Shown here: piece after piece, positions 33,870-46,433 of the stretch
Position numbering within the stretch: position 1 is the stretch's first letter
How the letters are laid out: every line of letters starts with the position of its first letter
DNA from: Ciona savignyi
Taxonomy: Eukaryota; Chordata; Ascidiacea; Phlebobranchia; Cionidae
Reading direction: 5' to 3'
Assembly: GCA_000149265.1 (NCBI GenBank)
Contig: CH002005.1
Location: 31,389 to 95,388 of the forward strand
DNA length: 64,000 nucleotides
Notes under the pieces: generated by a model
Told to the model about the DNA's origin: nothing
What the model saw: only the letters and a program-made list of their open reading frames with translations
Databases searched by the model: none
Translations under genes and position numbers: made by a program

Positions 33870-35500
33870 TGTCCAAACAAAATCTTTTCAAAATCGACAC
33901 AAAAATAATTGTTTGCATACCATCTACTTAATTTCAAGCCGAATAATTTCATGTAATGTGATTGAGTAAAATTAAAACAACATTTTTTTAAATAGCCCAA
34001 TAAAGATTAGTCAAAATTGTTGCTCATGTATATGTAATCTACATGACTTGTATATACGATTCATATTCACTCATTATGTAATTCACACCCATTTAGATGT
34101 ATACACATCACCTGTCTAAGATCCACATAATATGAATTTATGTTCCACATACCTCCGTTACAATATCTTTGTTCATTTACACTGTGCATTGATGTGATTG
34201 CCCGGTGACCAATGCTCATGATGATTGGCGCTGTTGATCCTTTCCGCTCAAAATCTCTGTTATATTACCCTTGGAGTGAGTGCAATGTATTGAGTTCGTT
34301 GTTTTGAATATTTATACTACTTACCGCGAATACAAGCCTTTTTATAGAGAATTTTGAAAGCTGACTACAGGTTATCAACATACCTATAAAGTGTAGCACG
34401 AGTATATGTAATCATCATGACCTGTATATACGAGCCACATAAAAAATATGCGTTCACCTTCCAGAAGTTTCGACCACCAATCTGGTGTAGTCTTCGTTCG
34501 CACCCATTAAACACACGCTGTTTCGATAATATTAAGTATTTTTAATTCCGAGTATAATGCCTTGTTTTTTTAAAATAATGTAAGCAATTAATACAAAGCA
34601 ACATATCAGTTTTCAATGTAAAGGAATGATTATTCCATTTGTCAATCACATAAATTCATTTTCTGTTCGAATCTACCAAATATTTCGTCATTAATTTTTA
34701 TTACTTCGTTTTTGTAGCTAATTATTCCGAGCTAATCAAGTGGAATAACAAATCACTTTGCTATAAAAACACATTTTGTGCATTTTGGACAAAATTTATA
34801 AGGTTTTATTTAATACTGTAAAAAAACGATGGTAAAACAGAAATTGACAACCTTGGGTATAAAACGAAATGTTCGTTAAAATTTGATTAGGCAAAGCAAT
34901 ATAGGATTCATATTGTAATGGTCAAGTGCTTTTTAGCAAATCTTGGTTTCTATAATCTGGAAATAGATAATTTTGAAAAATATTCGCGGAATCCGCCCCG
35001 TTTCCGCCATTATTCTACTATTCCACTATTTTGAAGACTTGGACACGCCCGATTGGTTTCACATCAACCGAGAAAGACCCCATTATGACGAAACGGAAAC
35101 ATTTGTGACAAAACAAACACAGGTTGACGGATTGAACGATTTCTGTCAGGTGGTAACCAATTACATCAATAAATCATGAAAATAATGGTTACAATTTATC
35201 AATTAAATAACTAAGAAAAAAAATTAAATTATTTTGTAATAGTGTCCATATTAAATTTTTTATCTAAACGTCGGCGTATTTTTAACTATTGGATTGCCGT
35301 TTAAACGTTTTTTTAAGTGTAAATACATTTGAAGGAAGATATGTCGATATAACTTCTCACACAAATTACCTTGTCTTGTCAAAACAAAATCTTTTCAAAA
35401 TCGACACAAAAATAATTGTTTGTATACCATCTACTTAATTTCAAGCCGAATAATTTCCCGGAACGTGATTGGGTTAAATTAAACCAACATTTTCACGGAT
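33870..35500. repeat. Left-arm insert of about 1.4 kb between direct repeats of about 110 bp
   Basis: The sequence at about 33871-33985 (AAAATCTTTTCAAAATCGAC and on) recurs in direct orientation at about 35380-35497. The right arm has a single copy (about 55100-55215). The outer flank matches beside the first repeat and the inner flank beside the second, so the 1.4 kb between them is additional. Inside are a second repeated phrase near 34030 and 34405 (TATATGTAATC, CTGTATATACGA) and an open frame at 34973-35179. Confidence 0.7.
34973..35179 (+). other. 68-codon frame inside the left-arm insert
   Basis: Encodes a protein-like C-terminus (DLDTPDWFHINRERPHYDET, then VTNYINKS and a stop). Absent from the right arm. 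No family recognised. It could be a last exon carried in with the insert. Confidence 0.25.
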
Positions 35501-35799
35501 GAGTGAATGCAGACGACAGTAAACACGCCAGGTGTCACGTGACGTGCTGGTTATTGGAGAGACATGGTAAACAACGTTGCCTCGTTATAATGACGCAACC
35601 GGAGAAGATAAACTTGAAAATTATTTCAAATTAGTCGGCGACGAACCATCCGATACCATCTTGTTGGATGACCTCCTTTCTATGAGTCTCGATAGGATAT
35701 GACGTTTGCATATTTTTATAATTGTTAAATAATATGATAATAGTCCTACACTGTAAGGCCAAATATCGGGGTTAAACCTCTTCACACTTTGATTAAGCT

Positions 35800-36157
35800 A
35801 CCAAGGCTCAGGTCGAACGCTGTGAGACGATCCACCAATGTTGGACGAATGTCGGTTGATGCATCATCGTCCACAGAAATCAACAGCGAATCATGAACAT
35901 CTTTGAAGAAATTGTGGATGAATGGTTAACACCACCGAATCATGTACAAACAAACATAGCAGTAACACCCAATGGTCATAGGATCGAAGCTAGGCTCAGT
36001 TAAAAAACGTCCCAATATGAAGAGATGCACTCGACAATTGAACCCTACGCGTCAGGTTCGTTCCACTTCCCGAGTTGATTTATTTGCGCCAGGTGCACAA
36101 GCTATAAACCTTGCTACGACAGCTGTTAAAAATAATGGATTCGAAATTTGTTTAAAG
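35800..36157 (+). other. Coding-like block shared by both arms (left copy)
   Basis: Matches about 54440-54810 (minus). One frame reads RRSTNVGRMSVDASSSTEIN and then stops. The next reads KRPNMKRCTRQLN followed by FAPGAQAINLATTAVKNNGF, and in this arm ends at a good donor, AAAG|GTAAAG, at 36158. In the right arm that donor is changed. The frames overlap by a shift, so this is either two exons or a decayed gene. Family unknown. Confidence 0.3.
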
Positions 36158-36591
36158 GTAAAGCGAAGGGAATAAAACATAATTTATTTAAGAGTGTTTG
36201 TGTATGTTCTGCTTTTATGATAAGCAAACGATTTCGAATTTCGGTTTATTAAAAACAGAATATAATGATACAAATTACAATTTTATTAATATATATATTT
36301 ATTCAGAATCGTATACAACAGGAACAAAACAACTAGTGATCCTTTGTTCATATTTTTCTATTATGATTTAAAATATTAGGGCAATGTAGAAGGGTGTATG
36401 TTTTAAAATTTCTATTTTATAATTTGGTGGAATTTCGTCAGCTCAAAAACCACTAATAATATGACTATATAAATAACTTGGTTGGTACGGGTGGGCAGAG
36501 TATACATGTTAAAATTGAATTGTGTATAAATTATATATAAGATTTTAATGCATCTTAAATGGAAGGGGGAATGTTTCCAACTAGTATTATA

Positions 36592-36820
36592 CAGGGAGTC
36601 CCCAAAAACATAACACCATTTTAAAATCACACATTGAAAACCTGTGAATTCCAGAAACTCAATAAAAGCACGTGTGTTGTACTGTTGACAACGCGTAAAT
36701 GACAATATTTTTTAAAATAAATTATGTCAACTCATATGCCTGTTAAATTTCATTGATTTCGAGTTCATACTTTTTGTGATATTTGCATCTTAATTGGTGT
36801 CATTTTTTTGGGACACTCTG
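36592..36820. mobile_element. Mariner-type MITE, 229 bp
   Basis: Ends CAGGGAGTCCCCAAAAA and TTTTTTTGGGACACTCTG form imperfect inverted repeats next to TA duplications (36590-36591 and 36821-36822). The CAGGG-GTCCC ends are typical of mariner-like elements. No counterpart was seen in the right arm. Confidence 0.7.
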
Positions 36821-37489
36821 TATAACTAGCCATCGCAAAACGTTTTGAAATTAGAGATTTGGAAACGTTAAACATGAAACAGCTGAAACCGGGTTGTTTT
36901 TCACCATCGCTTTGATATTGGGAGACTACTTCCTTTTTAAATGGAGCGAATAAATGTTACGACATAACATTAAATCTCAATGCGTTTTGGGTCGTTTGGA
37001 ATTAAAAACATGTCATCGGCTTTGATCAGCTGCATTAGTGCTTTTGCGTCCAGATACAACAAACATGTTTTCATCTTGAACGAAAAACGACGTCTTGTTG
37101 AATGCTTGATGTGTTGATATCATCCAACTACAGCCTTTCATGATCTAGATGGATGGATGAAGTGTCATTTGTGTCCTGCTGCGTCGAAAGTCCGTTGGAA
37201 CGGTTACCCCTGGTCCTGAATGTGAGGTTTGCAGGTAAGTTTCCAGTATTACCATTCCAATCTAAGTATTGCCATCACGAAAGAAGCCTTTGCGTCAGTT
37301 TCATTTCTTGTCCCAATATCGCGCTTCAATGCTTCAATTTTCTTCCTCTTTAATTGATCCAAAAGATAGTTGACAATGATAATCCAAAGTTTATACTAAA
37401 ATGACTCAAAAACTGTGACGGGTTGTGCTGATAATTTTGCTTTCTCGTGGAACACGCATCACAATTCCAAGGTAATGTTTTAGAGTGGC

Positions 37490-38420
37490 GCCCTTTAAAG
37501 TTATCAAGATAAAGTGACGTAATCAAGGCCAGAGGTCACGTTTGAACACGATTCACCGGCAGATTATGGTGGGTTAGAAGAAACACTTTATACAGCGTTG
37601 CTACTTACTGTTGCACCAATATTATATGAATAATATCGTATTGGTCTAACAGATCCAGGTTGCCTTCATCGAATTAAACGTGTATAGGCTGTACACGAAG
37701 CACTTTTAATCAAATAAATTGTATAAAATATATTTATATAACCGAAAAAGTATATTTAAGTATAACCGAAACATATCTCTGTATAAAATGCCAGACGCAC
37801 CATACCGGTATGATATACCACTGCCATCGTTTCATATATGAGGATATATCCTGTCAATCGCGCCTTGTGTATTGACAACTGCGCGATAATATTTATATGA
37901 TGACGTCATGACGTGAGTTGTTGACAGGCGAAGATAAAAGGAAGACGAATCGAAATTATCTTCCGTCTTTGATCAATCCTCACGTTGACAGTTGACTTTG
38001 ATTCCTGATTAGGGACAAGTCGACAAACTTCCAAGATTATCAAAACGCGGCCGAACAGATTTGATTACCAAGTCACGCTGATGCGAAATGCAATCTAACT
38101 TGATGTAAACTAACCAAGATATAGGTTCACCAGCCTCTTACCACAGCATGAAGCGTTCCACTTAATATACGCGGTTATTGATGGGGCAGATTTTAAAAAT
38201 CACGCTCGTCCGCAGTCTGGTTGCTTACTTGCAATTTTAACGAGATTTCCATTAAACGTTGACAAAGCATCTACAACTTTGTTGGACCAATTTATATTAT
38301 ATTGGTACAACAGTTAAGTAGAAACGCAGTATTAACCGACTCTTCTTACCCACCATAATCTGCCGGCGTATCGTCTTTAAACTTGACCTCTGACCCTGAT
38401 TACGTCACTTCAACGTGATA
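37490..38420. repeat. Nested inverted repeat in the left arm
   Basis: About 170-200 bp at 37490-37690 (GTGACGTAATCAAGG to GATTATGGTGGGT) recurs inverted at about 38250-38420 (ACCCACCATAATCTGCCGG to TTACGTCACTTCAACGTG). The right arm has one copy (53100-53310), collinear with 37490-37690. The 38.3-kb copy is therefore an extra, left-specific one. Confidence 0.65.
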
Positions 38421-39029
38421 ATCGTGTAATATACAAATTATGAAACAATGAAATAAAGATCAATATTGTAAAGTTTAATACGAAACCGAATTGACAACGT
38501 AATACTGTATATTGTAACTGGAACTGCTCGGGGATGTGTTTACCTTTGTGTAAAAGATATTGACACTAATATGTCGAAGTTTAAAAACACTTGTTCCAAG
38601 TTTTACCTGTTATTGCAATTTCTTCTAGCACCAACAGGAAAACACCAAAATGGTTTTAATATAAAACTTTGGTCGTTTTAAAACTACTGAATTTATCAAA
38701 AGTTCGAATTATTATGACAACATTTTATGTACGACATCCCATTAAATGATTTGCAAGCGACTTCTACTGCTTTTGATATGTTACTAAATAACGTTTTGTC
38801 ACCGTCTGTATATTAACTTTATTGTGAGTAATCTCTCACGTGAAACCACGTGAGTGGCGCGTATACACAGGTTTTCTATTATATGTTGAAATATAATATT
38901 GTAATTATTAATTACTTTGAAACGAAGAACAAACATAATGTAAATCACACTTCTAATGGATTAGTAAATGTTATTTAACAAACAACTTGCAACCAGTGTG
39001 TTTGGTGTGTGGATTAACACCGGATTTGA

Positions 39030-39384
39030 TTAAAGATCTGAAGTTACAAAGCTTTGATTAGCGCTTAGCTGGCCTGATGTTGGTTAGCTTATTGATAAGA
39101 CGTGTGAAATATTATCGACGCCTCGAACCAATATTCGGCGGGCTTCGGGTTTGTTTGAAGTCGGCGGATCGGAGTCGCGAGTCCCGATCTTTTGATGATT
39201 ATCGCAGCGCCAGGATAAATAGAGAGCTCGGGTCACAAGAAGCATCAGTTGTGATTCTCACTCCAACAAGGAACAACCAGTTTAAACGCAGCATCGGTTT
39301 AACTTGTGAGAAGCATGTCAGATGAATATAATCAGCATTTAAGCTTAATAGGAATTATAGTGAGGTGGCCAGTATTACAACTAT
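39030..39384. promoter_or_regulatory. Conserved distal block upstream of left FoxD, with TCF-like sites
   Basis: Near-identical to about 51396-51740 in reverse, ending abruptly at the ACAACTAT junction (39384). Contains CAAAGCTTTGATTAGCG, with a TCF-type CTTTGAT at 39052-39058, about 1.26 kb before the FoxD ATG. The open frame 39077-39325 here is probably incidental. In Ciona FoxD is known as an early beta-catenin target, so TCF sites are expected. Confidence 0.4.
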
Positions 39385-40072
39385 TACACGTCACGGACAT
39401 GACGTCATGTAGTGTTATATCGTCACGGGTTAAAATTTAGAAAACGAAGATAGAGAAACCACGCGATATAAAGGATTTAATACAAGAACAATATAATAGG
39501 GCATTCGATGTTTGTAAATGAATCCGCACATAAACAGCAGCGAATGTTTAAAACGATAATTTAATAACCAAACATCAAGCTTGTATGTCATACATTTGTA
39601 CTTAGCCTTGTGAGTCCGAGCAGTTTTTGCTAGTTCAATGACTGAAAATAAAATAAGTTAAAGTATTTTGTTTACCCACATCGTTAAATCTAACGTTTAC
39701 GACATTTTTGTCCCCTTAAGTAAGTCCCGAGCCAGGATATTTTCATATCGAGTTACAAGCCGACGATGTATACCATACATGATGTGGGAAAAGTTTTCGG
39801 AAATAGGGACATCACGCCTCACGTTATGTAGGGAAAACAAAGTTGATTTTAAGGAAATTTATTTAGTGAAATAGTTCCGGAGTTTGAAAGGTTGCGATAC
39901 GGCGGTTTTATTTGCCCTGCTATATATACCTAAAACTAAGAGATATACAGTTAGAGATCTACTTTTTGTCTGTAATTATCTTAAATGCTCAAAGTAATTT
40001 ATAAAGATTTCGCTTCTAATTTTGTTGGATATGTAATATACCATGTTTGTTCGCCAACGTAATAAATACTAG
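39385..40072. other. Arm-specific block upstream of left FoxD
   Basis: 688 bp with no visible alignment to the 918 bp at the same place in the right arm (50478-51395), although both sides of it are nearly identical between arms. AT-rich, no gene recognised. Confidence 0.5.
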
Positions 40073-40320
40073 CGTGGTTAGCGTTGCGTTATAACCGTTG
40101 TCGGGCTAATTAAAGTATTTTCGTTGCCAGTTGATCAAAGTTTAATCATTTTTTCCATGTTTAGATTGCTCAGTGATAAAGTGTGGACGGATTTTTGCTT
40201 GTTGATATCAAACACGAGATTTCTCGGATTCGCTGAAGAAGGCGGTTGCCGGGAGAAGCAAGGAAACGAAATTGGTTATATTGACTCCTGTTACCGCCTA
40301 CCTGTTCATACCGACATACG
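40073..40320 (+). promoter_or_regulatory. Proximal FoxD upstream region (left) with TCF and GATA sites
   Basis: Shared with the right arm. TTGATCAAAG places a TCF-type ATCAAAG at 40134-40140. GATA cores sit at 40175-40178 (TGATAAAG) and 40204-40207 (TTGATATC). All lie within 190 bp of the ATG. TCF and GATA inputs to FoxD are consistent with what is known of early Ciona vegetal patterning; their use here is inferred. Confidence 0.45.
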
Positions 40321-42058
40321 ATGACTGTGGACTCTTGTACAGAATATAAAACAAGCCACGTTAAACAAGCAGTGATGAGCACCCAAGCCGACGCCATTTT
40401 GTGGAAATCATCGGGACCGATTCGACACAGACAGCGGGAATCAAGGTCGCCAATCCCGGCCAAACCTTACCAACGCCCAGTGGTTAGAAACGAGATGTCG
40501 GCGATAGAATGCATGAGAAACGCAGTTGAACAAATGCACGAAAAAGTTCAAGCTTCTGCCGCTAAAGTACCAACCGCGTCAGGTAAGAACGAATTATAAT
40601 CAAATAAAGAATTCGTATTTAACTGACGTTGGAATATAAGATTAGATGACAATAATACTTTTATTTCGTCCGGTTATTTTGGTTGTTTATTATTTATGTT
40701 AATGTCTGTTTAACTATTAACTTTGTGTTCGGAGTTCTCAAAACATCGACGAGGTAACATTGAAACGTCACAGAATTAATTTTTATTTTTTCCTTCCAGC
40801 GTCGAACGACACCTACGTAGACGTGACGTCACTTCCCTCTCCAGCCCCGTTTGTGGGGGGGTCGTTCCCACAAAGTTGGTCCCCGAAATCACCGACTGGA
40901 GATGAACGCTCTACGTCACCACTCTCGTCTGAGGGAAACCCCCCGATGACGTCGAGTGACGAAAGCAGAGAGAAAGCGGCGATGCTGGACGAAATGGAAG
41001 ATTATTCGAAGGAATCGAAGACCAACGTGAAGCCGCCGTATTCATACATCGCGCTGATAACAATGGCCATTCTACAGTCGCCTGACAAGAAGTTGACGTT
41101 GAGCGGAATCTGTGACTTCATAATGAACCGCTTCCCTTATTACAAAGAGAAGTTCCCTGCGTGGCAGAACTCGATTCGACACAACCTCTCGCTCAACGAC
41201 TGCTTCGTGAAAATCGCGCGTGAACCCGGCAACCCGGGCAAAGGAAATTACTGGGCGATGGATCCAGAGGCGGAAGATATGTTCGATAATGGGTCGTTCC
41301 TTCGACGACGAAAGAGGTTCAAACGGCCGCAGAGAGATCCGTTCCGAGATATGAATGCAGCGAACCCCTACGGTCGGCCATACGGACTACAACAAGCAGC
41401 AATCATGGCGATGAATCCATACGCATACATGAACCCCCTACCAGCACATGTACCACTGCTACCAGCGCATGAACTGAGCAACAGACAAGCTGCGTTCTTG
41501 GCGTTCGGCTCATCGAGATTAGCGCACAACAACCTCTTTCCCCAATCCTTCCCGTGCAATCCAACGATCAACACAGAAGCGAGGATCCAAGCAACCAACT
41601 TTGCCAATGCGCTGCAATCGGTCAGGGAATCCAGCCAAGCGAAGAAACTTCCACGAAATTCTCCTTTCTCCATCGAATCATTGATCGGGAAGTCCGCAAC
41701 ATCCGGAAGATCCCCGCCTCCCTCACCCTCCTCCGAAATCCCGGTTTCTCCTCTGGGGAAGTCCAAGGATCTTCCAAGATTTGGTCCTTGCGTCACTTCC
41801 ACCCCCAAATACTCCGGGGATCAAAAACTTTTTCATCCGGAGTCAGGAAACGACAGAATTCGATCTGTGTCGTCCGATTCTAACCCCAGTCCATTAACCC
41901 CACCTTACCCTCCTCACCCACATTTGCCCCAGAACCCTTTTTTGTATTCTCGCACAAACAATGCATTTTTCCCAAACCCACAAATTCCATCGCAATATTC
42001 TGCTTTGGTCAAACAAACTTACAACCCCCTATTCCCATTCCCGTATAAACTTGTTTAG
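40321..42058 (+). CDS. FoxD: FoxD forkhead transcription factor, left copy
   Basis: Two exons, 40321-40582 and 40800-42058, join in phase across a 217-bp GT-AG intron (GTAAGA ... CTTCCAG) to give 506 residues. The forkhead DNA-binding domain spans about residues 165-263 (starts KPPYSYIAL, helix 3 [15 protein letters not shown], wing LRRRKRFKR). An eh1-like Groucho-binding motif, FSIESLIG, is at about 377-384, as in FoxD proteins, so repression is likely. From residue 438 on the tail is unique: proline-rich ([11 protein letters not shown]) and ending PFPYKLV. Up to that point it differs from the right copy at only about six residues, none in the forkhead. In Ciona, FoxD acts early in vegetal and notochord lineages; nuclear. 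It faces the other copy tail to tail. Which published copy (a or b) this is I cannot say. Confidence 0.96.
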
Positions 42059-45000
42059 TCATTAATTTAATTTGTGTATTGATATTTATCATTTTTACAA
42101 TTTATCATTTATTATATTTCATTTTATTACATCTCTCTGTGCATTGAATTGAAATCATATCTAGAAAATCGATTTTTACTGAAATTTTCAAACAAACTTA
42201 CAATTTAAACTGCTATTCAATGCGTTTAACTGCCCCATGTCTAGTTCCCACTGTGTTGTGTTGCAATACAATAGAAAACCAAATTGTGGTGTAATCATTG
42301 TATTTGAAGCCAGAGTCAAGTCTTTTACATGTCAGGTCAAGTCCAAGACAATTTAAGTCTTCTAAATATAACTCAAGTTTTGGTAAAACGTAATTCACCG
42401 GGAAGTTAAGTAAAGTATCTAACTTACTTTAATTGTTGCGCGTGATCTGCATTAAACAACATAATCTATACACTTAAGTGTACAGACGACTATAGAGTGT
42501 TTTTAATACTTCAAGTACAGTGAAGAATAAGAGTCAGATGTATGTTCAATGTGAGTTTAGTTCAAACAAGGTTTTGATATCGTTACCACCCATTGGGAAT
42601 TATGAATGAAGACAGTGTTAGCCCGGCATTTACAGTGATAATATCACCAAGAAAAATATTGACGGAGATTTCTATATAATTTATCTTGAATTGTCGTTCC
42701 GATTTTTAATATTCATTTCACAAAAGTTTTGCAAATGGAATGGCAAATACAATATAATAAAAGTGGGACGCTTTCAAAGAGATGGTAGTTTAGATGTGAG
42801 ATCGGCATTTAATCAATCAAACAAAGGTACTATGTAAAGTCTGGCACTAATCAATCAAAACTGATAGCAATCCTCATATCTATAGACCATACTGGCACAG
42901 AACTAACATTTTGAATACACCACGCCCAGAAAATAAATTTTAACTACAAAGTCCATGTATATTAAGATGAGCTAGGCAAAGAACATATACCTTGACCGTT
43001 TTTGTTTGTTGGCTAGTCTATTAGCAGCCATATTATTTGCCTAGAACTTCAAAGGAGCAGCAGAAAAAACAAAGAAATTTGATCCGAATTCAGTCTACAA
43101 AATTACTTGAACCCTGAACTTTTTGAAAGAAATAAGATATCTATGTTGAAAAGTCATCAATCACTAAGCCATCACGCCATATTTCATTAACACCTTGGAA
43201 ACTTGACTTTAATTTTATCTGGAAACGTCGGAAACCAAATATCCCGTAGTAAAGCAATTTACAAAAAAATGCACAAACAATACAAAATTTCGTTGGTTGA
43301 TGTGTAGAAAACCTAAATTAAGTTAATATAAACAAATCGCATACACCCATTTACACTTTTCTATTTTGTACGCTACTGTCACTCACGGCTGAGCGAACAT
43401 CCTAAATTAAATAACGTCGTTGTTGTTTAGCTTTAGTTACATAGTAATGTGTACATGTCCAATGGATGTCGTCTAACCAGAGACAGAGAGAGAGAGTGTC
43501 TCTTACAAATAAGTTATTTTACAATACCACAACAACAACGGAGTTCAATTACAATTTCCCACTGCACTCTATCATGCGTGAAGTTTTATTCCTGACTGAC
43601 GCTCAGTGGTAGAAGCTGTAAATACCAAGGTATTTTAGGTTAAAAATACGAAGTAACAATATCACACCCAATAAACCCTAGTATACTTATACGGGTTGTA
43701 CGATAAAACCCTAGTATACTTATACGGGTTAGTTTTTACGGGTATGGTTTGTTCCAGGGTAAACAACTAATATGAAACACGCGTTGTTATTTGTATAAAG
43801 GTCCCTGTTGATCATCGTAGGTAGAGCTATTTAGTGCTTAGCCTATAACGTCATATACGCCATTGTGTCACCAGGCACCATTAGGTAATTATTTAAAATT
43901 GAATCCGCTAAAACGTATGTTTGTAGACAAATCAACCATAAATAGTCACACCTGTCAAATAAAATCGTCCTAAAAGCTACTTGAGGTTTGGTTGACGTTT
44001 CAACGTTCTTTCGAGAAAACCCAAATAGTTTACCCACGAATTTTAATGGGTGCTCTCGGATCATTTTCCAAACGTAAAAGACACCTCTATCTGTTTACAC
44101 AGCGCAGATAAATTGTCCAAGTCAACAGTAGAGCTGCTTGCCCAGGTGCCAACTCGATTCAGCACCTGGCAGAATCACAGAATCGTTTTACACAAAATCA
44201 CTTTGGCTGGAAATGAACATCTTTCCGCGTCGGTGGGAAATGGTTAATTCGTCAACGTTTATCAACCCAGACCCACCATGGGACAAAAACTCTTGGTTAC
44301 GGTATACAATTCACACTGCGTTATTGGGTGAGCGGAATGTTCGTAATAAAGACTTACTAACACAACAGCGCATATAATGTAAAACATAAATACATTATGC
44401 CTAAATACTACATTATTTATACGCCATCGAATAATACGGAAATAAAATCCATCACCGCTCATCAATTTGAACAAAGGTTCCATTTCGTTTTTTGGTTTAA
44501 TTTGGTTACGTTGATTTAGAAATCGCTCTTGTTTTGCATTCGAATTATTCTTTAATTTGGCGACTTAAGACTACTGTCGAATTTATTTTGTATCAATCTA
44601 GTTTTCGATTTTGTTTTCCATTTTCCGAAAAGAAAATCCGAATTTTTAGTTTTCCATCTTTTGAAATGTATATACATTCTCGTGTTACAGTTGCTGTCCA
44701 CCAACAAGAAATTAATTAGTTGCCATGTCTACAAATAAACGCCGTTATTCTAGAGCAATTATATTACGAAACATAGACACGGTGAAGTGATTAATACTAT
44801 TCATATTTTTGTTTTGTATATTAAACCAGTTATTTATCATACAGATTGTATTTCAATTAGATCCTGATGAGGTCAATTATAATTAATGGAAAAACTAGTA
44901 TATCTTACATAATGTGTCCACTGTTATGCATGCAATTTCGTCGATTTGTATTTACCATCGTTATTGTTTCAGTCGATTATCTTATCCTTCATCACTAACA

Positions 45001-46068
45001 TAACTTTAGGAACAACATAACGTAAATCAGTAGGAATTCAAACGTTAGTACGTGCGTCATAGTTTACACGAGCGCCTGAATGAGCCATAAAATTACAAAT
45101 TCTTCATCGTACCGTACATTTGATATATGGCTTTGAAAGAGCTACCAATTTATGCAGCTATAGAATACGATTTTACTGCCTTGTGGACACAAAAGTAAGG
45201 AGAGCGACATTTTTCGCCTTTGATACGCGATGAACGTTATTTAAGCTTGTGTTTATTGCTTAGCAAACAAATGCCAACAGGTAAAGTAGTTGTACAACAA
45301 ATGATAAGGCTTACAGCCGTCTATGTTTGAGCAAACGTGTTTGACTTTAATCCATCGGTGGCTCAAAGCAACGGTTCCTTCCGTATCTTTGATCGTGGGT
45401 TGTGTGCATGGAGTCTTAACTCTCCGTTCTATAAGTCGCCTCGATTGAATGCAAATCAGACTCGACGATTGACCTCAAACAAATAGGAAAACTACCTTTA
45501 CAAGTGTTTATTGTAGAAGTTGTCATGTTTTCCTCGGTTTTGGGTAGAGTTTAACTAATTGCGGTAAGCTGCTTTATATTACCCGGTTGTGTGATGTGTT
45601 TTTATAACTTACAAGTTTCAACGATTAGTTCTTGGTCGTTATTTACACCTCGAACAGCAACCGTATATACAATAGCTAAAACTTGTAACATATAAAAAGT
45701 AAACGACGTCGTTAACATATAACACGGTTAGTAAACTATTCTTATGCTTTATTCATACTTGCTGTAGTTGAGGATACTACCTGTGTATTTGCGCCACAAG
45801 TCCGACTTATCAATACATATGGTGGTGGGTTCAAATCACAGCGTGTGTGCACACGTCATCGTACCACATAATGAGACGATAAGTGAACCTTTGTCAGTTA
45901 ATAAACACCACTGTTCGTAATAATTAGCGAAGAGTTCATCAGTTAATGAATTCGTGACGTCATTGTTGGACGTAAAATATTCCCATGCTGTGTCACGTGA
46001 ATAAAATTGGTCACATTCTGCGCATAATAGGTCATGGTTGACATGAGTGGATGGTTAATAAGCACATC

Positions 46069-46425
46069 ACCTGTTCATCTGCGCCACATTTATAAAGTAT
46101 CAATCATACATACTTCTGCACACATCAACCCTGTTAAGCACATCACCTGTCTATCTGCGCCACATTTATAAAATCCCGATCATACATACTTGTGTACAAA
46201 TCAAGCTTGATAATCCCACCACCTGTTCATCTGCGCCACATTTCCAAAATCCCAATCATACATACTTGTGTACAAATCAACCTTGATAAGCACATCACCT
46301 GTCCATTTGCGCCACATTTATAAAATCCCAATCATATATACTTGTGCCCAAATTAACCTTGATAAGCACATTACCTTTCTATCCGCGCCAAATGTCTCAA
46401 ACCAATATATTTGCACACAATCCAA
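46069..46425 (+). repeat. 76-bp tandem repeat, about 4.5 copies
   Basis: The phrase GCGCCACATTTATAAAATCC recurs with its first base at 46081, 46157, 46233 and 46309, and degenerate at 46385, exactly 76 bp apart. Single diverged units of the same family occur elsewhere, for example at about 28345-28440 (reverse), 58080-58190 and 62170-62240. Confidence 0.88.
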
Positions 46426-46433
46426 TATAACTA

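Larger units (their letters stand above)
27895..41850 (+). repeat. Left arm of a 14-kb inverted duplication containing FoxD
   Basis: Collinear in reverse complement with 48702-62690. Anchor pairs include 28021-28272 with 62314-62568, 29374 with 61000, 31379-31507 with 58669-58797, 33360-33685 with 55489-55814, 39052 with 51723, and exon 1 starts 40321 with 50224. Paired positions sum to about 90.5-90.8 kb throughout. The inner end is sharp at 41850 inside FoxD coding sequence. The outer end is near 27.9 kb and less sharp. Identity is mosaic: nearly perfect in FoxD exons and some blocks, absent in others. Confidence 0.93.

Noticed and set aside
39077-39325. 82-codon frame upstream of left FoxD (also 51438-51698) as a gene
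   Set aside because: Present in both arms only because the block is conserved. The frame's start and end vary between arms, and no splice or protein signature is seen.
41368-41808. Long antisense open frame in FoxD exon 2 (also 48744-49184)
   Set aside because: Lies opposite the forkhead gene in a GC-richer exon and is duplicated only because the exon is. There is no independent motif.
41554-41883. Second forward frame in FoxD exon 2 (also 48678-48998 minus)
   Set aside because: Shadow frame of the FoxD coding exon; the FoxD frame carries the forkhead and eh1 motifs.
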